Notes: generated by a model not told the origin, from the letters alone. Counted from the first letter of the stretch, positions 40,407-49,727 are shown. The stretch: DNA of 64,000 nt from Candidatus Heimdallarchaeota archaeon (GCA_026702845.1 JADCLS010000010.1:120926-184925); one strand, 5' to 3'. Translations and numbers: made by a program.

Positions 40407-42566
40407 CTAGTCTTGAGCTAAATGAATTGACCTATTTGATGAATCTGCGAAAAATTTATTTGTTGCAAACCAGAGATAATCAGTGATAAAAGGCATGAAT
40501 GGGGCAAATAATTTGAGGTATTTGATCCAAGTTTCCAATAGTATCGATTTCTCAGAACTAGTCAATCCTTTGGAATATCCCTTGATTTTTAGCTGCTCAA
40601 TTTGAAAGGAGCAAAATATATTCCAGAATGTATTTTCTAAGGTTGAGAGTGCATCTGAGTATTTGTATTGCATCATAGTAGTTTCATATTCTTTCCAAAG
40701 ATTATTTATAGATTGTAAGATGTCATTTTGAAGAGATAAATCCTCAGATTCACCTAATTGGCCTTCAAGCAAGATAAAGGTGATTTTTGCAGCATTGAAC
40801 ATTTTTGTTTGTAATTTTCTTCCTCGATTAAGCGTTGCTTCAGATAGATGTTGATCCCTACCTAATGCCGCTTGGGCTGCCCAGTAGCGTAGTGCATCTG
40901 CTGAATAAGTAGATATAAGATCTAATGGATCATAACCTGACCCTGAAGATTTGGATGCCTTGATTCCTCTTTTACCCTTTGCCTTAAATCCTAATCCCCA
41001 TCCAGAAATAAGAAGATGATTCCATGGCTTTATTTTATCTTCAGTCAAATACTGCTTGAGAATTGTATAGTATGCCCAAGTTCGGATAATCTCATGTGCT
41101 TGTGATCGGAAAGCAAGTGGTTCATATAGTGATTTGGTAAAAAATTTATCATATAGGATCCTGGGAGTAAGAGAACTAGACATCCAGGTATCAAATATAT
41201 CTGGATCAGGTAATGCATCAGCTCCACATTCACATATTCGCGATTGAAGTTTTTGCGGTTGTATAGGTAAATCATGCTCCTCTGCAATGATAATATTTCT
41301 ACAACTGGAACAATGCCATGCAGGTATGGGAATGCCATAAAATCTCTGCCTACTGAGTGTCCAGTTCCATTTCAATCCATCAATCCAATTAATCAATCGT
41401 TTCTTCATATGCTTGGGATGAAATTCTATTCCATCAATAAATTGCAACATCCCTTGCTTTGAAGATAGTATTTCCAGGCTCCATTGTTCCGTTTCGATGA
41501 TCTCCATAGGAGTGTTACATCGTTCACAACAAGGATATGCATGATTTATTGTTTCAGATCGAATCCAATGTCCCTTCTTTGCAAGATACGAGATTATATA
41601 CTCTCTGGCTTCCAATATAGATAGTCCTTCTAGTTGGGGATCACGCATCCTTCCATGAGAATTGATTATTATGTTCGGTTGAAGCTGATACTTTCGATAT
41701 AATTCTATATCCTGTTGATCTCCAAAACTGGCACACATCATAATTCCTGTACCCGTATCCGGATCAATACTCTCATCAGCTATAAATTGCAGTTTCTCTC
41801 CATTCCAGGGATTAATTGCATTCAACTTGGAATAATCCTTTCGGCTATCATCAGGATGATAGAAGATTGCCATCGCTGCCGGTATTAATTCTGGTCTGGT
41901 GGTAGCTATTTCTATGGTATCTCCATTATTCAAATCAAAATTCAGATAATGCATAAAGGTCTCCCCCTGCAATGTTTCAATATCTGCCTGTGACAGAGCA
42001 GTTTGACATCTTGGACAAAATAGTTGTGGTTCTCTTGTCCTAAGGATCAATCCTTTATTATATAATTTGATAAAATCAAGTTGTGTTAACTTGATTGTTC
42101 GCTCATCAATAGTTCTATATGCTATCTCTGGATGATAGGAAAAGCCTAATGCATCAAATTGTGCCTTTTGAGCTTCAATTCCCTTCTGTGCTTCCTGTTT
42201 ACATAGATCAAAAAAATTGGATGGATGCATACCTGGAAAGATATCATATTTCTGTTCTGTGTACCGTTCAGTAGGTAAGCCGTTATCATCAAATGCTAGT
42301 GGAAGAAGTGTTGGTCCTCGCATACGGTGATATCTGGCAATTATATCCAGCTGTGTATATGACATCGCATGTCCGTGATGTAATTTACCATTGGCGTAGG
42401 GAGGAGGAGTATCGATGATAATTGAACCTTTTGTAGTAGGCTCGAATCGATAGATTTCTTTATTCTTCCAGTATTCTTTAATTTGCTTCTCAATAATCTG
42501 AAAATCAAAGTGCTTAGTATTCAAAAATTCCTTGAGTGATGGCATTGTTTCCAACAAAGCACTCAC
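40407..42566 (-). CDS. valS: Valyl-tRNA synthetase, archaeal type, short C-terminus
   Basis: 719 residues of a class I synthetase. The HIGH box reads HHGHAM (63-68) after PPPYANG; the archaeal DDNGLPTE follows, and ATTRPELIPAAM is the editing (CP1) domain's threonine-rich entry. The KMSKS loop is KASKSSGSG (about 536). Cysteine pairs (CPRC, CCERC, CSSC, CECG) make zinc knuckles. The enzyme charges tRNA-Val. It is shorter than usual (800-900), ending within the anticodon-binding domain, with no C-terminal coiled coil. The start is GTG 42566 or ATG 42545. Confidence 0.88.
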   Translation of the reverse strand: MSALLETMPSLKEFLNTKHFDFQIIEKQIKEYWKNKEIYRFEPTTKGSIIIDTPPPYANGKLHHGHAMSYTQLDIIARYHRMRGPTLLPLAFDDNGLPTERYTEQKYDIFPGMHPSNFFDLCKQEAQKGIEAQKAQFDALGFSYHPEIAYRTIDERTIKLTQLDFIKLYNKGLILRTREPQLFCPRCQTALSQADIETLQGETFMHYLNFDLNNGDTIEIATTRPELIPAAMAIFYHPDDSRKDYSKLNAINPWNGEKLQFIADESIDPDTGTGIMMCASFGDQQDIELYRKYQLQPNIIINSHGRMRDPQLEGLSILEAREYIISYLAKKGHWIRSETINHAYPCCERCNTPMEIIETEQWSLEILSSKQGMLQFIDGIEFHPKHMKKRLINWIDGLKWNWTLSRQRFYGIPIPAWHCSSCRNIIIAEEHDLPIQPQKLQSRICECGADALPDPDIFDTWMSSSLTPRILYDKFFTKSLYEPLAFRSQAHEIIRTWAYYTILKQYLTEDKIKPWNHLLISGWGLGFKAKGKRGIKASKSSGSGYDPLDLISTYSADALRYWAAQAALGRDQHLSEATLNRGRKLQTKMFNAAKITFILLEGQLGESEDLSLQNDILQSINNLWKEYETTMMQYKYSDALSTLENTFWNIFCSFQIEQLKIKGYSKGLTSSEKSILLETWIKYLKLFAPFMPFITDYLWFATNKFFADSSNRSIHLAQD

Positions 42567-42922
42567 TCCTTAGCTGTTCTTGTGTCAACTTATTCACCTC
42601 TAGTTGTCTTATAATGGTAGATGGTGTAGGAAGTTCCACTGTCATCAGAAAAATGAAAATTAGATGGAATTAATGACCTTAGACCACATCCTTGTCTACC
42701 TATTGATATTATGACAAATGATAATTAAAGTCTTTCCAATCTACACATTGTTGCTTGTTTGAGTTCCATAAAAAATAAGAAATAAAAAAAAGGTAGAACT
42801 GAAGGATATATAGTTGATAATTACTAAAATTATGTTATCTTGTAACAGCTTTGAATCGAATTTTTATAGTTTTCCATGAAAATCCAAAAATCCTTTTCTA
42901 TAAAGTCATTGAGCCCTGTATA
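42567..42922. other. 356-nt intergenic region between divergent genes
   Basis: Holds the promoters of valS (minus) and of the membrane winged-helix gene (plus). TTTCTATAAAG near 42896-42906 would be the TATA box for ATG 42923. An in-frame ATG at 42851 would extend that gene but lies upstream of this box. Nothing else stands out. Confidence 0.5.
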
Positions 42923-43675
42923 ATGAGTTCCGAAAAATATAATTTTCTTACTGCAATTGGCTTATTTCTGGCTATATTCTTTCATCTTATTAGCTTGGTC
43001 GTTCCTATGTTCAATATTACATTTATTGAAAATGCTGTCCAGCAGAATTTTGAGTACAATGTACTGCAATTCGGTGTCGGACCAGCTTTCTTCTTATTCA
43101 TCTCGATTGGATTTATGATATATTTAATTCGAAGAACTAGAAAGGGATATTCTATACGGTATAGATCCATCATTCCAGTGATCTGTACATTGTTTGCCAT
43201 ATATATTAGTCGTATGATTATGAATGGAGAACTAGAAGTCGTTCAAGAAGATCATGCAACTGCTGATCCTACTTTGAGTTTCTCAGGAGCTGCAATATTC
43301 CTTATAATCGCATCTATTCTCATCCTTGTATCAAGTTTCTTATCTAAACAATTCATTACTCCAAAAGTAAAAGTCGATGTAAAGGATGAACAAATGTTAG
43401 AAGATACCCTTGAGACTACATCAGAAGAGAACAGAACACAAAAATTTGCCAAAATTGTTAAACGATATGAATCAATTGAGATAGAGAGATTGGCCAAATT
43501 ACTAGATATGGATAGTCTAGCACTTGAGAATTGGTTAATTGATTTACCAGAGAATTTAGGTTTCTCGATCAAGAAAAATGAGGTAATATTCAACTCTTCT
43601 GAACTAGATTTACATATAGATGAGCTAATGTCAAAATTCTCAGCATTTGAGGAAGGCAAAATTGGCAAAATATAA
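42923..43675 (+). CDS. Membrane protein with cytosolic winged-helix domain
   Basis: 250 residues from ATG 42923. Four membrane helices (about 8-28, 48-66, 78-98 and 120-142), then an acidic linker and a C-terminal winged-helix domain: KFAKIVKRYESIEIERLAKLLDMDSLALENWLIDL, ending SIKKNEVIFN. The pattern is that of PCI-type winged helices. It could be a membrane-tethered regulator or protein-binding platform. The start was chosen because a TATA-like box lies about 20 nt upstream and the longer frame (from 42851) adds nothing sensible. Confidence 0.7.
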   Translation: MSSEKYNFLTAIGLFLAIFFHLISLVVPMFNITFIENAVQQNFEYNVLQFGVGPAFFLFISIGFMIYLIRRTRKGYSIRYRSIIPVICTLFAIYISRMIMNGELEVVQEDHATADPTLSFSGAAIFLIIASILILVSSFLSKQFITPKVKVDVKDEQMLEDTLETTSEENRTQKFAKIVKRYESIEIERLAKLLDMDSLALENWLIDLPENLGFSIKKNEVIFNSSELDLHIDELMSKFSAFEEGKIGKI

Positions 43676-43703
43676 TTATATTTTTCCTTATCAACTCTAG
43701 AGA

Positions 43704-43714
43704 TACTTTATATC
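43704..43714 (+). promoter_or_regulatory. TATA box for the HSL-family hydrolase
   Basis: ACTTTATATCC, about 25 nt before ATG 43735. The distance suggests a leaderless transcript. Confidence 0.6.
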
Positions 43715-43734
43715 CAATTTTCCAATATTTACTT

Positions 43735-44613
43735 ATGGATTACCCAGAGATAGAACTGAAAACACGAAAGCAACTAAGATTTTTCCGATGGTTCAGTGCC
43801 TACATCCCTCTGAAATTGGCTGAAAGAATTATCTCATTTGACAGTAGAAGAATCCAGTTATCTGATGATATTCATCGTGAACCAATAATTGCAGATGGGG
43901 TTACATGTGAATGGTTTATTCCTAACCATTACGATGATAGGGTTATACTTTATCTACATGGTGGAGGCTTTGTTTTTGGGATTTCAGGTATGCATGTCCG
44001 TATGATGGAATCTCTATCCAAGAAAATGCGATCCAGGGTTCTGTTAGTAGATTATCGTTTGGCCCACCGTCACCCATTTCCTGCTGCACTAAATGACTGT
44101 GTGAAGGCATATCAATGGCTTATCTCTGAAGGTTATCAGCCATCTGACATTTTTCTTGCTGGAGATTCTGCAGGTGGAAATTTATGCATTACCACCCAAC
44201 TTCTACTGAAACAGATCGGATCTCCCCTTCCCAGAGCAGCTGCGTGTCTTTCACCTGTTGTGGATTTATCCTTTAAAGTGGATTCATCAATAAACGATGT
44301 ACTTCTCCATCCCCGAGCAATTAAACGATTCAATTCAAGTTACATAGGAGATGATGATCCTAAGAATCCCTTGATTTCTCCCATCTATGCAGACTGTAGT
44401 GATTTATCTCCAATTCTAATACACGTTGGAGAAGAAGAATTACTTAAAGATCAAGTGTTAAGATTTGTAGAGAAATTGGATGGTAGTACAACTATGATTT
44501 TCAAAAAAATCTATCCTAGAATGTTTCATGTATGGCAATTATATCCTCTATTACCTCAAACTAATCAATCATTGGATGAAATTGTTCTCTTTTTTAATAA
44601 AGAATTTAATTAG
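43735..44613 (+). CDS. HSL-family esterase/lipase
   Basis: 292 residues of the hormone-sensitive-lipase family: oxyanion motif LHGGGFVFG (75-78 HGGG), nucleophile Ser145 (LAGDSAGGNL), a VGEEELLKDQ acid motif in place of the usual GxxDxLxD, and His265 (MFHVWQ). It hydrolyses short acyl esters in the cytosol. The acid residue may be Glu instead of Asp. A TATA box 25 nt upstream supports the ATG at 43735. Confidence 0.88.
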   Translation: MDYPEIELKTRKQLRFFRWFSAYIPLKLAERIISFDSRRIQLSDDIHREPIIADGVTCEWFIPNHYDDRVILYLHGGGFVFGISGMHVRMMESLSKKMRSRVLLVDYRLAHRHPFPAALNDCVKAYQWLISEGYQPSDIFLAGDSAGGNLCITTQLLLKQIGSPLPRAAACLSPVVDLSFKVDSSINDVLLHPRAIKRFNSSYIGDDDPKNPLISPIYADCSDLSPILIHVGEEELLKDQVLRFVEKLDGSTTMIFKKIYPRMFHVWQLYPLLPQTNQSLDEIVLFFNKEFN

Positions 44614-44660
44614 GATTCCTAATTTTCATTGTAATTTAAACCATAAGATAATATCTATCC

Positions 44661-44670
44661 TTTTATATAC
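44661..44670 (+). promoter_or_regulatory. TATA box for the ArsR-type regulator
   Basis: TTTTATATAC begins 28 nt before ATG 44689. It supports that ATG rather than GTG 44674, which would lie only four bases downstream of the box. Confidence 0.65.
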
Positions 44671-44688
44671 AAGGTGATAGTACCAAGT

Positions 44689-45333
44689 ATGGAATTAGAT
44701 CTCGATGAGATAAAAGAACTTATCTCTAGTGAGACTAAGGTTGGAATCATACTGGCATTGCAGTATTTTGGGACACTGAATTTGAAATTACTGGCTCTTG
44801 TTCTTGATCTTAAACCACCATCTGTTCTTGACCATATCAAATCTCTAGAGAATTCAGGGTATATCCAGGTGAATCCAAATGTCAAAGCAAGAGGAAAGTA
44901 CTATGAACTCACACACAAAATCAAAGTAATCTTCGGTTTTGAAGAAGAAGTGGATGTGAGCGATATGAAGGATGCTCTAAGAGAACTGACTGGTAGAAAA
45001 AATCCACTCTCCTCTCTCACAGAATTCAACCGTAATTTAGCAATTGCTGCCAAAAATTTTGCCATGTACTCCATAAACTACTTCAATAATTTTGATTTCA
45101 GGGATATCTCTTTCGATGATCTCCCTAGATTTAATATGCGCAATTATCTTGAAATTAAGAGCTGGGATCAGAAGGTAAAGCTCAAACGAGCATTTGATCA
45201 GTTTAATAGTACCATTGAGGAAATAGAAAGAGAAAATAAAACTATTATGAGCCTTAGTTCTGAAAAATTCTTCATTTATGCATTCATGTCAAATTTGACA
45301 GCTCTGGATCCCAAAGTGAAAAAAACAATATAA
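44689..45333 (+). CDS. Winged-helix DNA-binding regulator
   Basis: 214 residues. Residues 8-85 form an ArsR/MarR-like winged helix (SSETKVGIILALQYFGTLNLKLLALVLDLKPPSVLDHIKSLENSGYIQVNP, wing KARGKYYELTHK). The C-terminal 120 residues are helical with aromatic residues (FDFRDISFDDLPRF) and may bind a ligand or mediate dimerisation. It probably represses nearby genes; its target is not clear. Leaderless, starting at ATG 44689. Confidence 0.8.
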   Translation: MELDLDEIKELISSETKVGIILALQYFGTLNLKLLALVLDLKPPSVLDHIKSLENSGYIQVNPNVKARGKYYELTHKIKVIFGFEEEVDVSDMKDALRELTGRKNPLSSLTEFNRNLAIAAKNFAMYSINYFNNFDFRDISFDDLPRFNMRNYLEIKSWDQKVKLKRAFDQFNSTIEEIERENKTIMSLSSEKFFIYAFMSNLTALDPKVKKTI

Positions 45334-45503
45334 AAAAATGGGTAAGCTAGGGAGATCGGAGAATCCCCACTAGCTGTTCCATCGTAACCAAATAAATAAT
45401 GCGTATTCACTTCTATAAATATTATTACAAAAATCACTATATAAAATAAAGTGTGTTTCTCAGATAGTATACTTGCTACTCTCTTAAGCTTATAATTTGC
45501 CAT
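45276..45503 (-). CDS. Possible 75-residue membrane protein
   Basis: An in-frame reading from ATG 45503 gives two hydrophobic segments (FYIVIFVIIFIEV and YPFFYIVFFTLG). It overlaps the end of the winged-helix gene by 58 nt on the other strand, so it may be spurious. Kept because the hydrophobic pattern is sharp and the upstream region is otherwise gene-free. Confidence 0.3.
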   Translation of the reverse strand: MANYKLKRVASILSEKHTLFYIVIFVIIFIEVNTHYLFGYDGTASGDSPISLAYPFFYIVFFTLGSRAVKFDMNA

Positions 45504-45880
45504 TTATTCAGAATAGTAATCTATTTTTATGAAAAAATACGAGGAATGTTGGATTGTTACTCCTTAAATTATGCATCCATAAGAAGGGATGATGATAATT
45601 TTCACAAATGGTGCTATTCTTGTCTCTAGAAGGATATTAATAGGATTTTATCATGCAATTGATTTTTCATACAACTATATATCCATTGAAACTAATTGAA
45701 ACGATAAAATATAGTAATCTCCTGTCACATTGATCCTCAGCTTTTGAGATGCCTCAAATTATCAATTTGAAAGTGCGAATTATTCAATCAAGAAAGATTG
45801 AACCATATTTTATACAGATATAACATACTATTTTATGGGGAAAGAATAGTCTTATATACTTTAGAAAGTATTAATTGTGT
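45504..45880. other. 377-nt gap with small hairpins
   Basis: AT-rich, no credible gene. A stem TTTGAG/CTCAAA with loop ATGC lies at 45743-45758, followed directly by AAATT/AATTT. It ends in the promoter of the 39-codon gene. Confidence 0.5.
45851..45860 (+). promoter_or_regulatory. TATA box for the 39-codon gene
   Basis: CTTATATACT, preceded by the purine-rich GGGGAAAGAA (possible BRE). It begins 30 nt before ATG 45881, ideal for a leaderless transcript. Confidence 0.65.
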
Positions 45881-46000
45881 ATGTTAGATAAAAATAACAC
45901 CAACGATTCCATCTATGATGAAAATGATGATACGCTTGATTCTCTATTTGAAGAGGATCAAGGAGCCAGTTATTATTTAGATGATTTGTTGGGCTGCTAA
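45881..46000 (+). CDS. 39-residue acidic protein
   Basis: ATG 45881 to TAA 45998-46000, too short for common gene callers. The product is very acidic (NDSIYDENDDTLDSLFEED) and ends in a hydrophobic stretch with a single terminal Cys (YYLDDLLGC). No family recognised. A strong TATA box at the right distance and an intergenic place on both sides support that it is expressed. It might be a regulator, an inhibitor or a precursor peptide; the sequence does not say. Confidence 0.6.
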   Translation: MLDKNNTNDSIYDENDDTLDSLFEEDQGASYYLDDLLGC

Positions 46001-46121
46001 AAACCAATGAACATCGCTATTTCATCGTAGTGGTGTTATTACAGATCTTAACTAAATTGTTTTTATTCAAAATGAAATCGAAATTCTAAAATTATAATAA
46101 CTCAACCATGGAATATATATT

Positions 46122-46763
46122 ATGGAAATTATCCTCCGGCCATATAGAAAAACCGATCGAGAATTTGTAGATGAAATATGTTATCTCACTGGATTTGCGG
46201 GTCAATCTTTGCAAAATAAACCATATTTTCCAGATAGAAAATTATTTTCACTTATATTTTGCGATTATTATTTACAATTCGAGCCAGAATTCTGTTTTGT
46301 GGCTGAGGATAACGGCAGGGTCGTAGGTTACATCATTGGAACACCTGATTCCCAGTCTCAGGTAAAATCCTTCAATAGAAAGATGATCCCAAGGATTCTT
46401 CTACGGCTACTGAGTATAACTTTTTGGAAATATCCTAGTGCCTTCAAGCGAGTATTGGAATTTATGCGTTTAGAGCAAGAAGATGAGGAAGAAGAGCTCC
46501 TATCATCCTATCCAGCCCATCTTCATATTAATCTCCACCCTGATATCCAAGGTCGAGGTATTGGAGGAAAATTACTTCAAATGTTTGAGACCAAGCTGAA
46601 GGAGAAGGGTATAACAGGCTTGCATCTAGGAACGAGTAACTACAATCATCATGCTTTGACATTTTATGAAAAACATGGTTTCTCAATATATTCTCGCACT
46701 CCTACCTTATTCTGGAAAGAATTGGAGAATATGGAATCAATTATTTTCATAAAATCGATTTAG
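46122..46763 (+). CDS. GNAT acetyltransferase
   Basis: 213 residues. INLHPDIQGRGIGGKLLQMFE is the acetyl-CoA-binding motif A (Q/RxxGxG), and LHLGTSNYNHHALTFYEKHGF is motif B. The insertion between strands 3 and 4 (about 80-125) is longer than usual. It transfers an acetyl group to an unknown amine. ATG 46122. Confidence 0.87.
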   Translation: MEIILRPYRKTDREFVDEICYLTGFAGQSLQNKPYFPDRKLFSLIFCDYYLQFEPEFCFVAEDNGRVVGYIIGTPDSQSQVKSFNRKMIPRILLRLLSITFWKYPSAFKRVLEFMRLEQEDEEEELLSSYPAHLHINLHPDIQGRGIGGKLLQMFETKLKEKGITGLHLGTSNYNHHALTFYEKHGFSIYSRTPTLFWKELENMESIIFIKSI

Positions 46764-46792
46764 GCTGAAGTTACTCGAATGAGCTATTATCC

Positions 46793-47683
46793 ATGAATTT
46801 TGCTAAAAGTTCAAAACAACTGAAATTATTGATTTTTATGGAATATACTGAGATGCAACCATATTCTGATGATGAGATTGCACAAATCCTTACTTCCAGC
46901 TCGATGGAAGAGTTTCCCCCTATTAAGCCTTATATAATGGGAGATCCTAAACATAAGGTGGGGATAGTGTTACAGCATGGATTCATTGGTTCTCCACTGG
47001 ACTGGGTATATCTTGCCAGTTATTTGTCAAAATCCTATAGAGTTATTCTCCCACTACTTCCTGGTCATGGAGAACATGCAAGATTTCTTCATGGTGTTAA
47101 TTATGAACAATGGATTAATTCGACCAATCATGCCATTGAACACTTGAAATACGAACTGGAAGGTAGAATGATAGTATTGGTAGGCCATTCACTTGGAGGA
47201 TCTATATCTCTAGTTATCGCATCTCGACGAAATGATGTAGCTGGTCTGGTCACCCTGTCATCTCCCGTGCAATATAATATTCTGAAACGATCATTAGTTA
47301 AGATATTAGGTATTATTGCAGGAAAAAAGTATTATCTCTATTCCACATTCATTTTCCATGATGAATCTATGTATAATAATCCCTACATACTTTTTCTGGA
47401 TGCTTATTTTCATAGGGTTACTTTCTCAACCTTAAGACAGTTGATGTTATTACTTGATAAATCACTAGCCTCGTTACCTGAGATTTCTGTTCCTTACCTC
47501 AATATGCATTCCATTCATGATGAAACCGTCCCATACAGTAATGCTCAGAACATTATGGAGAGAATCACCTCAAATCGTAAAACTCATATCAAATTGGATA
47601 AGTCCTATCACGTCATTATTGCAGATACGGATAAATTCAGGGTTCGAGAAGAAGTATCGAAATTTATTTCCTCTTTATTATAA
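46793..47683 (+). CDS. Monoacylglycerol-lipase-like hydrolase
   Basis: 296 residues: LQHGFIGSPLDW (oxyanion), PLLPGHGEH, nucleophile Ser133 (VGHSLGGSIS), acid in HSIHDETVPYSNA and His in SYHVIIADTDK. This is the carboxylesterase/monoacylglycerol lipase pattern. An alternative ATG lies at 46838 (MEYTEMQ), where the conserved part begins. Stop overlaps the convergent 215-codon gene by 6 nt. Confidence 0.85.
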   Translation: MNFAKSSKQLKLLIFMEYTEMQPYSDDEIAQILTSSSMEEFPPIKPYIMGDPKHKVGIVLQHGFIGSPLDWVYLASYLSKSYRVILPLLPGHGEHARFLHGVNYEQWINSTNHAIEHLKYELEGRMIVLVGHSLGGSISLVIASRRNDVAGLVTLSSPVQYNILKRSLVKILGIIAGKKYYLYSTFIFHDESMYNNPYILFLDAYFHRVTFSTLRQLMLLLDKSLASLPEISVPYLNMHSIHDETVPYSNAQNIMERITSNRKTHIKLDKSYHVIIADTDKFRVREEVSKFISSLL

Positions 47684-48325
47684 TTCAATCAATTCTGTTT
47701 CATTTGCCTTATTTACTGCTTCTTTCAACCGTTGCATCCATGCGTGTACTTTATCAGTGGAATCAAATATTTCTCGCTCGTAAAGACCATAATCGTTGAC
47801 CTCTATCACATCATAATAATCAATGACTCTATTCTCAGCAACCCCTTTCTCACCAAGGGTCTGTTCATTCTTATAATATGGTGTAATTGTTCTCCACTTG
47901 GTATATGTATCAGTATTAGCAATAATCTCTATTCCAGTAGCCTTCTTAGGTATGGAACGTAGGGCCTTCTCCATTTTAGGAACGATATCATTCTTCAATA
48001 CTAACAATTCAGGAATACTAAGCTCAACTTCATTACCATCTAGATCTGTTACTGTGGCCTTAGCTATTTGGTTTGTCAAGGATATTCTTAGTGCTAAATC
48101 CTTGTCCTCAGCAATTAATTCATCAATTTTCTTCCTGCATTCTTCAATTGAATAATTTCGAGAATACACCTTTTCAGTACCTGGTATGGCCTTTAATTCC
48201 TTACCTTCAATATTAGTTGTTCTATACTGTCTTGTTTCTCGACCTGCTAGGGATAAGCGATTTATCCAAGTATTGATCTCTGAATCAAGTTGCTTTCTTC
48301 GGGCAAATGCGTTTCCTAAATTCAT
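47678..48325 (-). CDS. Unknown 215-residue protein
   Basis: A helical N-terminus (MNLGNAFARRKQLDSEINTWINRLSLAGRE) and a mixed C-terminus. It reminds me of the DIP1984/septicolysin-like family, which also starts with such a helix, but I cannot confirm this. Soluble. ATG 48325 has a perfect ribosome site, GAGGTG six nt before it, so unlike many genes here it has a leader, which would come from the structured region 48326-48644. Confidence 0.6.
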   Translation of the reverse strand: MNLGNAFARRKQLDSEINTWINRLSLAGRETRQYRTTNIEGKELKAIPGTEKVYSRNYSIEECRKKIDELIAEDKDLALRISLTNQIAKATVTDLDGNEVELSIPELLVLKNDIVPKMEKALRSIPKKATGIEIIANTDTYTKWRTITPYYKNEQTLGEKGVAENRVIDYYDVIEVNDYGLYEREIFDSTDKVHAWMQRLKEAVNKANETELIEL

Positions 48326-48356
48326 GTAAACACCTCGTGGTACGGCTCGGGTTGTC

Positions 48357-48432
48357 CAGGGTGAAGATACCCTGTGTCTAAATTATACTAGCATAGACAT
48401 TAGTATGTAGGTTGCTTTCTGTGTTGAAAGCA
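48357..48432. ncRNA. Candidate structured RNA or leader element
   Basis: Perfect stems lie within 76 nt: CAGGGT/ACCCTG (48357-48374, loop 6), TGCTTTC/GAAAGCA (48413-48432, loop 6), and between them two mutually exclusive stems, GTCTA/TAGAC (48376-48398) and ATACTA/TAGTAT (48385-48406). Competing stems are typical of a switch. On the minus strand it would be the leader of the 215-codon gene. The rest of the 319-nt gap (48326-48644) holds no gene. No known RNA family is recognised. Confidence 0.4.
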
Positions 48433-48644
48433 TGATGCACATTACCTGTGACGGGCTACAAACCAAACTTGACTAGTTTTTGGACAGACTAATTGTACGA
48501 GTTACAGATTACGTTGTACAAGATTACGAATCCTCATTTGATCTCAAGCCGTACAGATACACAAGGTAAACATAATTAATAAATGTAACCTATATACCTG
48601 TGAATTAATTATATAGATTTGAATTGCTTTGACTTCATGTAATT

Positions 48645-49727
48645 CTAACTTCTTGGAATAAATGAGAAGTGTTTTTCAATTAATTCATGGGCAGATTTGT
48701 ATACAGCGGTATCATTTAATGAATGATTTAGATCACTAGCATACCGTTCAGTAAAGGAATTAATGAATCCTTGCATGCTGGATATCAGAATATTGGATAT
48801 ACGATCTGTTATTAGGAGGAAGTATATGTTGAAATCATCAGAATGGAAGAAATAGACATTTCCCTTTGACATACTGATTTTCCTAATATCACCCATCTCT
48901 AGATATGTTCCGGTAAATCCTCGCAAACCTTCTAGAAAACTGGGGATTAGCTATTCAGGAATATCTTGTTGGGATTTCATCCAATAGTAGCTGAATAATG
49001 ATAAACCAGAATCTCCTGCTATAACTCTCAAGGAACGTACTTGAAACGGTAATACGTACAAGATTTCATCGCATCGGTAAATGGCGATTGAGGAAATCAA
49101 TAATCCAAGAGGGGCTATTATGAGGTTAACAACTGGATGATATACTGTCAATCCTATTCCAAAAAATATTGCTGCGATTGGACCAAATAATGCAGTTCCT
49201 GTAAGATTTAATAAAGCATGGTATTTGATTTGTTGAGGGCTATGTACCCATATTTTAAACGTATAATAGAAAAAAATAATAGTTGAATAAATACTTGCTA
49301 TGGTTAAGAAAATGCGTAGATTTCCTATAGTTTTGAACGATGGATCGCCATTCTCCAATTTATATGGCTCAACAGTTATTTCAGTAATCAGAATATACAT
49401 CATAATAATACTGAATCCTATTATGATCCCCAAGGTAATACTCCTCATTCCTTTATTATTTAATATTTCAAAGGCATAAATAACACCAATCAAGGTAAAC
49501 ATGAGAAATATATTACTTAAAACAAATAATGTTGATATTTGGAAAAGATACGAAAGTGCTTCCAGAAGCCAGTATAAACTATATGATACCCAGGTCAAAA
49601 AAAAGTAGAAAAGAAATTGATTCTCATTCCTTAAATAACTCCTGTAAATCAAATATACAGAAATTAAAATGGGTATCATAGAGATTAATAGGGAATTCAC
49701 CTCAATTGTCCAAAATAGGTCGATCAG
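48645..49727 (-). pseudogene. Membrane protein with longin-like domain, interrupted by an in-frame TAG
   Basis: One frame from about 49727 to 48645 with a TAG at 48951-48953. The first part has seven membrane helices and then RSLRVIAGDSGLSLFSYYW, the first strand of a longin/roadblock-like domain. After the TAG, eight codons later, the same domain goes on (GLRGFTGTYLEMGDIRKISMSKGNVYFF, FNIYFLLITDRISNILISSMQGFINSF). Joined, it matches the design of the gene at 31329. The usual start is GTG 49700, but AAGGAG (49735-49740) lies 7 nt before an in-frame CTG (49727) and the added residues look native. It may be a recent nonsense mutation, a sequencing error or readthrough; the TAG is followed by CTA. 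Confidence 0.7.

Noticed and set aside
48515..48560. tRNA-like T-loop in the gap before the 215-codon gene
   Set aside because: The loop lacks the conserved A58-like base and no acceptor or anticodon stem can be formed.
48951..48953. TAG as pyrrolysine codon
   Set aside because: Several normal genes here end in TAG (for example 4184, 7943 and 8745), no pyrrolysine genes are in the window, and the protein is not a known Pyl enzyme.
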